DNA from: Pseudidiomarina sediminum DSM 21906
GTDB lineage: Bacteria > Pseudomonadota > Gammaproteobacteria > Enterobacterales > Alteromonadaceae
NCBI RefSeq assembly: GCF_000423165.1
Contig: NZ_KE383983.1
Coordinates: forward strand, 728,221-792,220
Length of the DNA: 64,000 nt
Reading direction: 5' to 3'
This document shows, piece after piece, positions 7,603 to 17,013 of this stretch; the stretch's first letter is position 1, and each line of letters opens with the position of its first letter. The notes beneath the pieces were generated by a model. It saw only the letters and a program-made list of their open reading frames with translations. It searched no databases and was not told where the DNA came from. The position numbers were made by a program, and so were the translations under genes.

Positions 7603-10410
7603 ATGAAAAAGAATAAGCTTCACAATGCTGTTCTGTTCGCCTTGATGTCGTCGAGCTTAACGTTGAGTGCTACGGCGATGGCTCAACAAGCTCAAGACGA
7701 GCAAGAAGAACAAGAAGAGCAAGAAGAAACAGTAGAGCGTTTGAAAGTAACAGGTTCACGTTTGAGCCAAAGTGACTTGGAGAACGCATCACCGGTTGTT
7801 GTGATTAGCGCGGAAGATATCACTAACCGTGGTTTCACCACTGCGTTTGACGCATTGAAAAACCTTGCACAAAACACCGGTACTATCCAGGGCGACGAGT
7901 TTGGTTCGCAAGGTGGTTTTACCCCTAACGCGCAAACCATCAGCTTACGCGGTTTTGCTCCAGGTCAAGCATTGATCTTGTTAAACGGTCGTCGTTTGTC
8001 GGAAAACCCTACGCCATACAACGGTCAGAGCAACTTCGTTAGCTTATCTTCTATTCCTACAGCAGCGATCAAGCGTATTGAAGTTCTAACCAACGGCGCG
8101 TCAGCGATCTATGGTTCTGATGCTGTTGCAGGTGTTGTGAACATCATTTTGAAAGATGATGTTGATGAAACCACAGTTTCATTGCTTGCTGGTACCACCA
8201 AAGACGGCGGCGGTGATGAGTTCCGTTTACAGTTGGTATCAGGTATCAGCGAAAGCAACTACTCATTCACTTACGGTCTTGAGTATCAACAAATTGATCC
8301 TATCTTCGCGTCTGACCGCGACTGGATGGATTCTGTTGATGACGGCCCTGCAGGCACTAATGTTTTACAACGTGGTATTTTGCTACTTGATGCATGGAAC
8401 GGTGGCTACATTGATCCGGGTGCGGAGAAGTGTGAGCAATCAGGTTCGGGCTACGAGTATGCCTTCCGTGAAGGTTCGGGTTACTACTGTGGTACTGATG
8501 CTACAGGCGACTACTCGATTCAGAACGAACGTACCAAAATTGCTGGTTTTGTAAGTGGTCAATACCAACTCAACAAAAACACTGAGTTCTTTATTGATGC
8601 ATTGATCACAGATCAAGAAGCGCGTAACCGCGGTTTCCGTCATTTCATCAGTGAAAACGTGGTGACACCTAATGCTGACGGTACTGGTAACTTGGTTGAC
8701 TTAGGTGCGCCAGGGTTAGACTACGTGCTTTACCAGCGTATGTTCTCGTTTGATGAGTTAGGTCCTAAATCATCAACGTTTAACGAACAAAACTTGAACG
8801 TCACCGTGGGTGCGCGTGGTATGTTGGGCAACTTCTATGATTGGGAATTGTCATACAGCCACAGCATCGCTGACTTCGAAAGCCGTCGTGCATGGTTGAA
8901 AAACGAGAAGGTTGAAGAGTACTTTATCGGTACTGATTCAATTGCCTTTGGATTGCCAAACGGTTTAGGTAAACTCGGTCTTTACGATCCAATCACGCCT
9001 GAAATTGCTAACGATATGTTGGGCACCCAAGCAATCAACGCTGATTCATACTCGCGTACGTTGTTTGGTTCAATCGCAGGTGATTTGTTTGAATTGCCAG
9101 CAGGTATGGCTCAATTTGCAGCTGTTGTTGAATACAACAAGCAAGGTTATGACCTGATGCAAGATGAGCGTACGTTGAGCGATACTAACATCAGCTGGTA
9201 CGGTTTGACCGGTACTGAAGGTGGCGGTGATCGTGACCGTTGGGCGGTAGGTATTGAGTTAGGTATTCCTTTATTGGAACAACTTGATTTGACTGCTGCA
9301 GCGCGTTACGACAGCTATGACGATAACACCACTGATATCGGTGGCCGTTTATCACCTATGGTTGGCTTAGAGTACCGTCCAATCGACGCATTACTTGTTC
9401 GTGCCACTTATGGTAAGAGCTTCCGTGCACCAGATATGCACTATGTGTTTGCTGATAACTCTGGTTTCTACACAAACGTATACGATTGGACTCAATGTCG
9501 GAACGACTTCGTAAACGGTGGCGGTGACCCAGCAGACTTCATCCCGAGTGGTGCAGTGTGTGATGCAACCAACATTCAAGGTACGCGTAGCGGTTCAACT
9601 ACTCTTGAAGAAGAGAAGGGTACCAACAAAGGTATCGGTATTGTTTATGACATCACTGATAACTTGAACTTCACCCTTGACTACTACAAGATCGAGCTTG
9701 AAGACATCGTACGAGACGAAAGTGTTTCTGGTCTGATTGGTGACGAGTATGACTGTAACTTTGGTTTAGACGGACGTGACCCGAACTCTGCGTTCTGTCA
9801 AGACGTTTACAGCAAAATCACTCGTGGTGCTGACGGTACGCCTAACGCTGGTGACATCGTAGGTGTTAACATTACGCCGACCAACGCATCACGTTTGGCG
9901 ATTGCTGGTTACGACGCAACCATTAACTACTTTGTAGATACTGAGTACGGTACCTTCTCAACCCGCGTTGAGTACACCAATACGCAAAGCTACAAGTATC
10001 AGGCAACTGCTGATGGTGAGTACACTGAATACCGCAACCTTGCGAGCTTCGGTGACCCACGTACAAGCTTAACTGGTGTGGTTGGTTGGTCGTATCAAGA
10101 CTTCTCAATCTACTTGACCGGTCGTCGTCTCGGTAGTGCTCCTTGGGACGTGCAGCCTGCTGCGCACTCAGATCCAGACAGCGAGCTGTATGAGAACGTT
10201 TCACGTGCACACCCATATGTGTACTTCAACTTGTCTGCTGCGTATCAGTTGACCGACGATTCAGCGATTCGTTTCTCAGGAAACAACATCACCAACCGTC
10301 GTCCTCCTGAAGACGAAACTTGGACAAGCTGGCCGTATTTCAACAACTTCGCATACGGCGGTGCGGCTCGTGGCGCAAGCTACTATGTAGAGTACACGCA
10401 TCGTTTCTAA
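7603..10410 (+). CDS. TonB-dependent outer-membrane receptor 1
   Basis: This is a 935-residue gated outer-membrane channel energised by TonB. The ATG at 7603 is preferred over an upstream TTG (7564) because AGAGGA precedes it and a signal peptide follows (hydrophobic core about residues 10-25, cut after AMAQ). An unusual run of Glu/Gln follows (QDEQEEQEEQEE), then the TonB-box-like ERLKVTGSRL, then a plug domain (about 50-170) with ALILLNGRRL and NGASAIYGSDAVAGVVNIIL. The C-terminal beta-barrel ends in aromatic F (EYTHRF). The class matches receptors proposed to take up peptides in Alteromonadales. The substrate is unknown. The gene stands alone with its own terminator and diverges from the S9 peptidase. 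Confidence 0.9.
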   Translation: MKKNKLHNAVLFALMSSSLTLSATAMAQQAQDEQEEQEEQEETVERLKVTGSRLSQSDLENASPVVVISAEDITNRGFTTAFDALKNLAQNTGTIQGDEFGSQGGFTPNAQTISLRGFAPGQALILLNGRRLSENPTPYNGQSNFVSLSSIPTAAIKRIEVLTNGASAIYGSDAVAGVVNIILKDDVDETTVSLLAGTTKDGGGDEFRLQLVSGISESNYSFTYGLEYQQIDPIFASDRDWMDSVDDGPAGTNVLQRGILLLDAWNGGYIDPGAEKCEQSGSGYEYAFREGSGYYCGTDATGDYSIQNERTKIAGFVSGQYQLNKNTEFFIDALITDQEARNRGFRHFISENVVTPNADGTGNLVDLGAPGLDYVLYQRMFSFDELGPKSSTFNEQNLNVTVGARGMLGNFYDWELSYSHSIADFESRRAWLKNEKVEEYFIGTDSIAFGLPNGLGKLGLYDPITPEIANDMLGTQAINADSYSRTLFGSIAGDLFELPAGMAQFAAVVEYNKQGYDLMQDERTLSDTNISWYGLTGTEGGGDRDRWAVGIELGIPLLEQLDLTAAARYDSYDDNTTDIGGRLSPMVGLEYRPIDALLVRATYGKSFRAPDMHYVFADNSGFYTNVYDWTQCRNDFVNGGGDPADFIPSGAVCDATNIQGTRSGSTTLEEEKGTNKGIGIVYDITDNLNFTLDYYKIELEDIVRDESVSGLIGDEYDCNFGLDGRDPNSAFCQDVYSKITRGADGTPNAGDIVGVNITPTNASRLAIAGYDATINYFVDTEYGTFSTRVEYTNTQSYKYQATADGEYTEYRNLASFGDPRTSLTGVVGWSYQDFSIYLTGRRLGSAPWDVQPAAHSDPDSELYENVSRAHPYVYFNLSAAYQLTDDSAIRFSGNNITNRRPPEDETWTSWPYFNNFAYGGAARGASYYVEYTHRF

Positions 10411-10786
10411 GTTGTTGAAGCGTTAAAAATAGCTTTTAAAGTATAAAGTTATTTCTCAAAACCCCTGATATTGAATAGTCAGTATCAGGGGTTTTTATAT
10501 CTAAATCTGTCACAAATACCTTTCCTGCTCCGTCAATGCTGACTATTTGGTCTAATCTTGGTTGCTTTTTAATCGCTCTTGTCTGTTTTTAACAATAAAT
10601 CTAAACGTTTAATCTATAACGTCTTTTTACTCTTTTTTATAACATTTGATTTAATCTTGTATGGGAAGTATAACGCTAGGTCGCGTTATTGCTTGTCCTT
10701 GAACTTTCTGCGTTTTTTTAAAGAGGTAAGTCAGGTAGCGCGGTAATAAATAAAAACATGAATTACTTCCAGATAAGGGAAATACC
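10411..10786. other. Intergenic region between receptors 1 and 2
   Basis: This 376-base gap holds the receptor 1 terminator at its left end and then an AT-rich stretch with several T-runs, probably the promoter and leader of receptor 2. I could not pick a convincing promoter or find an open reading frame. A GATAAGGGAAA ribosome site lies just before the receptor 2 ATG. Confidence 0.6.
10457..10496 (+). terminator. Rho-independent terminator of receptor 1
   Basis: AAAACCCCTGATA pairs with TATCAGGGGTTTT around a loop of about 12 bases. The right arm ends in five T. Confidence 0.85.
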
Positions 10787-13663
10787 ATGATTACTGAGAC
10801 TGCATTATCAAAGTCTATACGTAGTATCTTAGCTTTAACGGTCACAGCGGTATTTACTGCTCCTGCGTTCGCGCAAAGCACTGATGCTCAAGAAGCGCCT
10901 GCACAAGAAAAAGCTGAGCGCATCCAAGTTACAGGTTCGCGTATTGCTGCACCTGAATTTTCTCAAGCTGCACCGGTGATGTCGATCGGTCGCGAAGATA
11001 TTGCCGAATTTGGTTCGCCTGACTTAGGCCAAATTCTTGCTGAATTACCAGCTATTGGCGCAACCAATACGCTTGTAGGTAACCGTGAAAGTAACGCTTC
11101 AGGCGGTATTAGCTCGGCTGACTTACGTCGTCTTGGTGCAAGCCGTACGCTTGTACTCGTGAACGGTAAGCGTCACGTGGCAGGTTCACCAGGTTCAGCT
11201 TCTGTTGACCTGTCAACGATTCCGGCGTCAATGGTTGAGCGTGTGGAAATCATGACCGGTGGCGCGTCAGCGATCTACGGTTCTGACGCTGTTTCTGGTG
11301 TTATTAACGTTATCCTTCGTGATAACTATGAAGGCTTAGAGTTTAATGCTCGTGGCACTTCATCAACAGAAGGTGTTGGCGCGGGTACGCATGAGTTCGG
11401 TATCTTAGGTGGTGGTGACTTTATGAATGGTCGCGGTAACGCAACCTTCCATATTGGTGTCAACCGCATCCAAGAAACTATGGAAAACGATATTCGCCAG
11501 TTTGATAACTGGGGCAGCATTTTAAACCCTAACGACACCGGTCGCCTAGATGGTATTCCGGACCGTATTCGTGTACCTAATATTGGCTCTGAGTACATCT
11601 CTGGTAGCGGTGTGATTTATGGTGATGAGCTGTATGGTTTCCGACCTGATGGCTCTTATGTCGTACAACCTGAACGTGAAGGGTCGAGTTCAAAATTATT
11701 TGGGTATTTTCCTGACGGCTGCGACACCTGCCTCTTCACCCAAGATTACGTAAATATGCAGCCAGAAGTAAATCGTTTGAACGTAGGTTCAACGGTGTCC
11801 TTTGATTTGACTGAAGATGCACGCTTTTATTCTGACTTTAAAGTCACACAAGCAGACATTGAACAGCAATTCCAGCCTGCATTTAAACAGGGTATGACAA
11901 TTAACGTTGTTGATAACCCATACCTCGATGAAGAACTACGCCAAACGCTATTGGGTCAAGGCCATGAGACCGTTCGATTTGATAAGTTCTTCGATGATTG
12001 GGGCAACCGTACTGCGGAGAACCGTCGTGAGACGTTCCGCTATGTTGGTGGTGTTGATGGTTTTATCGATTGGGGCCAAACCGCAATCCAGTACGACGTT
12101 TACTACAGCTACGGTGAAACCCGTAACCGTCGTATTACGCGTAATGAATCTATTCCTGGCAACATTATCGCAGCGATTGATGCTGTTCGTAATGATGCCG
12201 GCGAGATCGTTTGTCGTGACCCTGATGCAGGTACTGTAAACCTTGGCGGCGAGTGCGTTGCCTATAATCCTTTTGGCATGAATGGCTCAGCAGAAGCAAT
12301 TGACTTCATGTCAGCTGACGTTCAGCGCAATGACACCATTTCACAAGAATACTGGGGCGCGAGCTTCGTTACTGACACCGCGAACTGGTTCTCATTGCAA
12401 GGTGGCCCGGTTGACGTGGCATTCGGTTACGAGTGGCGTGAAGAAACCTCAGAAACCTTAACCGATGAGTTTACCCGTAAAGGTTTGACCAACAACGCTG
12501 CGACACCAAACGAATACGGTGAGTATGATGTAAGTGAATACTTCGTTGAAATGAAATTCCCACTGTTAGCAGGTGTTGATTTCGCAGACGAATTGACCTT
12601 AGACATGGCTTATCGGAAAGCTGATTACTCGCACGCTGGTGACGCTGAGTCATGGAAAGTAGGGATGATGTGGGCACCAATCCACACGGTTCGTATTCGT
12701 GGTACTGTTGGCCAAGCCGTTCGTGCACCGAACATTGCTGAAGCCTTTAGCCCTCGTTCACCAGGCTATGTAAACGTGGTTGATCCTTGTGACGCATCAC
12801 GAATTAGCGAAAATCCAAACCGCGCGGCCAACTGTGCAGCTTTGGGCATTCCTGAAAACTTCGAAGCTGTCACTAGTGCGAGTATTGACTTGCTTTCTGG
12901 TGGTAACCCGAACTTGGACGTCGAGACATCAGACTCATGGACCGCTGGTGTGGTTTGGACACCAGAAGGTGCGTTAGATGGCTTCACTGCTACCCTTGAT
13001 ATGTATGATATCGAGATTGAAGACGCGATTACCTTCATTGCGCCACAAAGCGTTATCAACAACTGTGTTGACGCAGAAGGCGCACCTTCAGCGAGTTACT
13101 GTGGTCAAGTGACGCGAGATGAAGAAACACTTCAGTTGATTGCTGTTGAGTCTGGCTACTTGAACGCAGCGCGTATTGAAACGCGTGGTGTTGAGCTTGA
13201 TCTTCGCTACCGTACTGACCTGCAAGCATTTGACTTGCCAGGTACCTTGAGCAGCAACTTGTTCGTGAACTACTTGGATTCGTTCGTTCAGTATGACTTC
13301 CAAGATCAGCCTGACCTCGACAACGTTGAAGACGGTGAAGTTGGTGATCCAATTTGGCAGTTCCGTTTGACCAACACATATCGTTTGGACGACGTGAGCT
13401 TCAGCTGGAACGTACGTTACATCGACAACTCTAAGTTGTATGACGTAACCCCACGTTTGGAAGCTTACGAAAACGTTTCACCAAACTACGTAGGTTCAAT
13501 CACGACACACGATTTGTCAGCAACTTACTTCGTTAACGATCAGTTGACCTTAGATGCTGGCGTACGAAACGTGTTCGACAAAGTACCTCCAGGTTACGTT
13601 GGCAACGCACTGTATGATCTTGTTGGTCGTCGTGCGTTCGTTGGCGTGAACTACCGTTTCTAA
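10787..13663 (+). CDS. TonB-dependent outer-membrane receptor 2
   Basis: This 958-residue TonB-dependent receptor has a signal peptide (core at about residues 12-28, cut after PAFAQ) and the TonB-box-like stretch ERIQVTGSRI. Its plug domain carries LVLVNGKRHV and GGASAIYGSDAVSGVINVIL. The large beta-barrel ends in VGVNYRF. A cysteine pair in the first barrel part (DGCDTC) and further cysteines (CDASR..CAALG, CVDAEG..CGQ) suggest disulfide-bonded outer loops. The region FRAPN/VRAPNIAEAF is typical of the barrel of this receptor class. The ligand is unknown. It is a separate transcription unit with a terminator on each side. Confidence 0.9.
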   Translation: MITETALSKSIRSILALTVTAVFTAPAFAQSTDAQEAPAQEKAERIQVTGSRIAAPEFSQAAPVMSIGREDIAEFGSPDLGQILAELPAIGATNTLVGNRESNASGGISSADLRRLGASRTLVLVNGKRHVAGSPGSASVDLSTIPASMVERVEIMTGGASAIYGSDAVSGVINVILRDNYEGLEFNARGTSSTEGVGAGTHEFGILGGGDFMNGRGNATFHIGVNRIQETMENDIRQFDNWGSILNPNDTGRLDGIPDRIRVPNIGSEYISGSGVIYGDELYGFRPDGSYVVQPEREGSSSKLFGYFPDGCDTCLFTQDYVNMQPEVNRLNVGSTVSFDLTEDARFYSDFKVTQADIEQQFQPAFKQGMTINVVDNPYLDEELRQTLLGQGHETVRFDKFFDDWGNRTAENRRETFRYVGGVDGFIDWGQTAIQYDVYYSYGETRNRRITRNESIPGNIIAAIDAVRNDAGEIVCRDPDAGTVNLGGECVAYNPFGMNGSAEAIDFMSADVQRNDTISQEYWGASFVTDTANWFSLQGGPVDVAFGYEWREETSETLTDEFTRKGLTNNAATPNEYGEYDVSEYFVEMKFPLLAGVDFADELTLDMAYRKADYSHAGDAESWKVGMMWAPIHTVRIRGTVGQAVRAPNIAEAFSPRSPGYVNVVDPCDASRISENPNRAANCAALGIPENFEAVTSASIDLLSGGNPNLDVETSDSWTAGVVWTPEGALDGFTATLDMYDIEIEDAITFIAPQSVINNCVDAEGAPSASYCGQVTRDEETLQLIAVESGYLNAARIETRGVELDLRYRTDLQAFDLPGTLSSNLFVNYLDSFVQYDFQDQPDLDNVEDGEVGDPIWQFRLTNTYRLDDVSFSWNVRYIDNSKLYDVTPRLEAYENVSPNYVGSITTHDLSATYFVNDQLTLDAGVRNVFDKVPPGYVGNALYDLVGRRAFVGVNYRF

Positions 13664-13693
13664 GGTTTAGAAACATCTAACGTATAAACGTAT

Positions 13694-13737
13694 GAAAAGC
13701 CGCTCCTGTTAATTTGGGGGCGGTTTTTGTTTTTTAT
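13694..13737 (+). terminator. Rho-independent terminator of receptor 2
   Basis: AAAAGCCGCTCC pairs with GGGGCGGTTTT if one G is bulged and one T-G wobble is allowed. A T-rich tail follows. Confidence 0.7.
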
Positions 13738-13804
13738 TGAAACAGAATTAAAACATTTGCAATACAAAGATGTTAACAAGTGGTGAGTTTTACACTGTTA
13801 TTCA

Positions 13805-13833
13805 TTGTCTAAGCTATTCTTTTTGATTAGTAT
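13805..13833 (+). promoter_or_regulatory. Candidate sigma-70 promoter of receptor 3
   Basis: TTGTCT (13805-13810) and TAGTAT (13828-13833) are separated by 17 bases. The TAGTAT lies inside the 15-mer TTTTTGATTAGTATC (13820-13834), which recurs at 16877-16891 before receptor 4 with the same spacing to a TTG-type -35. Transcription would start near 13840, giving a leader of about 110 bases. Confidence 0.5.
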
Positions 13834-13835
13834 CC

Positions 13836-13890
13836 GTTTCGCATCTTAATAACATCATAACGATCTCGAGAATTTGTAAAGGTGCGAAAC
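13836..13890 (+). promoter_or_regulatory. Inverted repeat in the receptor 3 leader
   Basis: GTTTCGCA (13836-13843) and TGCGAAAC (13883-13890) are perfect 8-base inverted copies 39 bases apart, starting at the predicted transcription start. They could close a leader RNA hairpin or be paired operator half-sites. The function is unknown. Confidence 0.4.
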
Positions 13891-13951
13891 TTGTACTTTT
13901 TATTTAAGTGTATGTTTTTTAATCTATTAACAATAAGTTCAGGGAAGCAGT

Positions 13952-16687
13952 ATGTATACTAATAATAAGTTGACTAAGTCGATTCGCTTAGCATTCATGT
14001 TTGGTGGTGCGTCACTTGCAATGACTGGCGTTGCCTCAGCACAAGACGTTTCGGCAGAAGACAAAGTGGATACAAGTCCCGCGCAAGAGCGTATTCAGGT
14101 GACAGGTTCACGTATCAAACGTACGGATTTAGAAGGCGACTTACCAGTTACCGTTATCGACCGTGACACTATTGACATGTCGGGTGATATGACCGTTTCT
14201 GACTTGTTGCGTGATACGTCATTTAACTCCGCGGGTTCTGCACGCCCTGAATCTGGCTCTTCAGCACAAGGCGTGTCCACCGTAAATATGCGTGGACTTG
14301 GCGCATCACGCACACTTGTGTTGGTAGATGGTCGTCGCTTAACAATGTCGCCTTCAACTGGTGCGACGCAAGATATGAACTCAATTCCAATTGGTGCGGT
14401 TGAGCGTATTGAGATTTTGACCGACGGTGCATCAGCTATTTACGGGTCAGATGCTATCGGTGGTGTGATCAACGTGATCACTCGTAAAGATTACAATGGT
14501 GCACAAGTCACCTTAGGCCAAGGTTCAGTCAGTGTGCCGAACGACGGCGGTGACCGTGAACAAGGTAGTGTGCTGTTTGGTTCTTCTTCATCAGAAACCC
14601 AATTATTAGGTGGTGTTTCATGGAACAAACGTGAAATTGTTTACGAACGTGACTTTCCATGGGTAACGCCTGGCTCATCAAGCTCAGCGAATAACTGGCA
14701 AGCGCTTTATAACCCAAACAATCACTGGGGCATGAGCGACAAAGTTGATGAAGAAACTGGTGAACTCATTCCAAACAAACCTCCGCTGATCGGTATTCCG
14801 GGTGGCTGTAATGACGCGAACTTCTCAGAATCAATTATTTCTGGTCAGCCGCGATGCCAGTATAACTTTAACGCAACCAACGCGAACGAAGCTTCTTCGC
14901 AGAACGAAGCGTTATTCTTAAAAGCGACTCATCAGCTGAACAATGACTGGTCAATTTTTGCGAACGCAAATATTTCAGAAACCGAGTCATTTGGCCGCTA
15001 CGCACCGGCCCCGGACCGCAACGGCCGTTACCCTGGTTTGGATGAAGTTGCGGCGGATAGCTACAACAACCCAACTAACCCAAATGCTTGGTTCTATGAT
15101 CCAAACAACCCGAACGCGGTTGCCTTTGATTATGACTTGGTTGGTCCAAATGTACCGGTTGAAATTCGTCACCGCTTTGCGGCTATGGGCAATCGTGACC
15201 GCACTGTGACCAATAAAAACAAAGATTTCGTGTTTGGTTTTAATGGCTTCGTAGGGAATCAAGAAGTAGAGTTTGGCTGGCGTCGTGCGCGTAATAATAG
15301 TACGCAAATTGGCGATGGTTATTTGGCTGCGAATACAGCATGGAAGAACGTGCTTGACTTCAACCCTGGCTATTGTGCTGATGGCACCTTCGACCCGGCT
15401 GAATGTCGCTTTGGCTATGACTTACAAAGTCCAAGTGCGAACCCAGAAGAAGTCTTATCTGCTGGCGTGGTAACCACATCGCGTATCTCTGATTTCAATA
15501 TCGACGAATATTTTGCGAACACGTCGTTTGACATCCTAGATACTGATGCAGGCATGATCGCTGCATTCGTTGGCTTTGAGCATCGCAAAGAAAATTACAA
15601 CGATAAATATGACTCGCAGTCAGAAGCTGGACTCGTAGGAGGCTCTGCTGGTAACTCTGCGGGCGGTGGCCGTACGGTTAATGCAGCATTCTTTGAAATG
15701 TTGGTTCCTGTTTCTGCTGATTTTGAGTTGAACTTCGCGGGGCGTTATGACCGCTACTCTGATTTCGGTGGTGCGTTTGCTCCTAAAGCAAGCTTCCGCT
15801 GGCAGTTGGCTGATGGCCTTGTGTGGCGTGGCTCATGGGGTGAAGGTTTCCGTGCGCCAACGTTAGATATTTTGACGCAAAAAACTTCATACTCAGCGTC
15901 ATCTGTGACTGACGCGGCTACCTGTGCTGTATTGGCAGGTGACCCAGAAGAATCGTGTCAAGTTGATAGCTACTTTAAAGCAAACCCTGATTTGCAACCG
16001 GAAGATTCAACACAGATCTCGACTGGACTTTCGTACGACGTTACCGATAACGTGAACGTTACTGTCGATTATTACAGCATCGATATCGAGAACCGTATTC
16101 GTCAATTTACTGCTCAGTATCTGATCGACGCGGAACTTGCGGGCGACCCGATTCCTGAAGGGCTCTCGGTGACACGTGATAATAACGGAGCTATTACTGA
16201 AATTATTGCTGGTTATGGAAATGACGGAAGTTTTGAAACCTCAGGTTTGGATATCAAAGCTACAGCGCGTTTTGACTTTGGTGCTGCTGGTACCTTGATG
16301 TCGAAGTTGCAATTGAGCCACACCTTTGACTTTAGTGTTGATGGTGGTCGTGATCTGATTGAAGATATCGGTCGTCCACGTCAACGTGCTACTTGGTCAA
16401 ATTCATATAACTTAGGTGACATGAATTTTGGTTACAGCCTAAACATGATTGGTTCAACGTCTGAGGAAACAATTGAAGGCGAGCAGCTCGGACACATTGG
16501 TACTTATGTAACACATGATATCCAGGCGAGCTATAACTCACCGTGGAACAGCCGTTTTACCGTCGGTGTTCAAAACGTATTCGAAAAAGTGCCTGCTTTG
16601 GTTGAATATAGTGGTCGTGACTACAACTTTGAACTTTACGATGGTTACGGACGGGTGTTATACGTACGTTTCCAACAAGATTTTTAA
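13952..16687 (+). CDS. TonB-dependent outer-membrane receptor 3
   Basis: This 911-residue receptor has the signal peptide MYTNNKLTKSIRLA...MTGVASA, the TonB-box-like ERIQVTGSRIKRTD, a plug with TLVLVDGRRL and DGASAIYGSDAIGGVINVIT, and a barrel ending in LYVRFQQDF. The first 30 residues and the VTGSRIKRTD segment are almost the same as in receptor 4, while the barrels differ. This points to duplication followed by divergence in the ligand-binding part. Cysteines in the outer loops (CNDAN..CQYN, CADGTFDPAEC) probably form disulfides. The ligand is not known; the peptide-feeding context is suggestive only. The gene has its own terminator with a UUCG loop. Confidence 0.9.
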   Translation: MYTNNKLTKSIRLAFMFGGASLAMTGVASAQDVSAEDKVDTSPAQERIQVTGSRIKRTDLEGDLPVTVIDRDTIDMSGDMTVSDLLRDTSFNSAGSARPESGSSAQGVSTVNMRGLGASRTLVLVDGRRLTMSPSTGATQDMNSIPIGAVERIEILTDGASAIYGSDAIGGVINVITRKDYNGAQVTLGQGSVSVPNDGGDREQGSVLFGSSSSETQLLGGVSWNKREIVYERDFPWVTPGSSSSANNWQALYNPNNHWGMSDKVDEETGELIPNKPPLIGIPGGCNDANFSESIISGQPRCQYNFNATNANEASSQNEALFLKATHQLNNDWSIFANANISETESFGRYAPAPDRNGRYPGLDEVAADSYNNPTNPNAWFYDPNNPNAVAFDYDLVGPNVPVEIRHRFAAMGNRDRTVTNKNKDFVFGFNGFVGNQEVEFGWRRARNNSTQIGDGYLAANTAWKNVLDFNPGYCADGTFDPAECRFGYDLQSPSANPEEVLSAGVVTTSRISDFNIDEYFANTSFDILDTDAGMIAAFVGFEHRKENYNDKYDSQSEAGLVGGSAGNSAGGGRTVNAAFFEMLVPVSADFELNFAGRYDRYSDFGGAFAPKASFRWQLADGLVWRGSWGEGFRAPTLDILTQKTSYSASSVTDAATCAVLAGDPEESCQVDSYFKANPDLQPEDSTQISTGLSYDVTDNVNVTVDYYSIDIENRIRQFTAQYLIDAELAGDPIPEGLSVTRDNNGAITEIIAGYGNDGSFETSGLDIKATARFDFGAAGTLMSKLQLSHTFDFSVDGGRDLIEDIGRPRQRATWSNSYNLGDMNFGYSLNMIGSTSEETIEGEQLGHIGTYVTHDIQASYNSPWNSRFTVGVQNVFEKVPALVEYSGRDYNFELYDGYGRVLYVRFQQDF

Positions 16688-16712
16688 GCATACAAGTACG
16701 CTTAAAGGCGTT

Positions 16713-16739
16713 CAAAAGGGATCTTCGGGTCCCTTTTTT
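16713..16739 (+). terminator. Rho-independent terminator of receptor 3 (UUCG loop)
   Basis: AAAAGGGATC-TTCG-GGTCCCTTTTTT forms a stable stem closed by a C(UUCG)G tetraloop and followed by a T run. Confidence 0.9.
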
Positions 16740-16861
16740 ATTGCGCATAACACTATGACAGAATCAAGACGGTAACTTTATTATTTTGTCATAAATGAAC
16801 TAACTGCTGCTTTTTTGGTCGCGAATTTGCGTTTCTGACGTGAAAATTCGTCTTCCCTGTG

Positions 16862-16890
16862 TTGCCCATTTGCTTTTTTTTGATTAGTAT
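16862..16890 (+). promoter_or_regulatory. Candidate sigma-70 promoter of receptor 4
   Basis: TTGCCC (16862-16867) and TAGTAT (16885-16890) have a 17-base spacer. The -10 lies in the same 15-mer found before receptor 3, and the distance to the start codon is similar (123 against 118 bases from the end of the 15-mer). Confidence 0.5.
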
Positions 16891-16985
16891 CGGGTCATGA
16901 CCTGTTAAAAAACGTGCGATTTGTGCGGTTTTTGATAAGTCAATAACTTGCATTTGATGCATACAAGTGCTTGTTTTAAATAGAT

Positions 16986-17000
16986 ATCACTTTAAGTGAT
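16986..17000 (+). promoter_or_regulatory. Palindrome ATCACTT-T-AAGTGAT next to the receptor 4 ribosome site
   Basis: A perfect 7-base inverted repeat around a central base ends 13 bases before the ATG, immediately before CAGGGAG. Its size and symmetry suit a repressor operator or a small hairpin near the ribosome site. No known regulator is assigned. Confidence 0.45.
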
Positions 17001-17013
17001 CCAGGGAGAAAAT

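Larger units (their letters stand above)
16688..17013. other. Intergenic region between receptors 3 and 4
   Basis: This 326-base gap carries the receptor 3 terminator, a promoter candidate at 16862-16890 and a 15-base palindrome at 16986-17000 next to the ribosome site of receptor 4. No coding sequence was seen. Confidence 0.6.

Noticed and set aside
7692..7940. Minus-strand frame with a Ser/Cys-rich end in receptor 1
   Set aside because: It mirrors the Glu/Gln codon run of the receptor and has no independent support.
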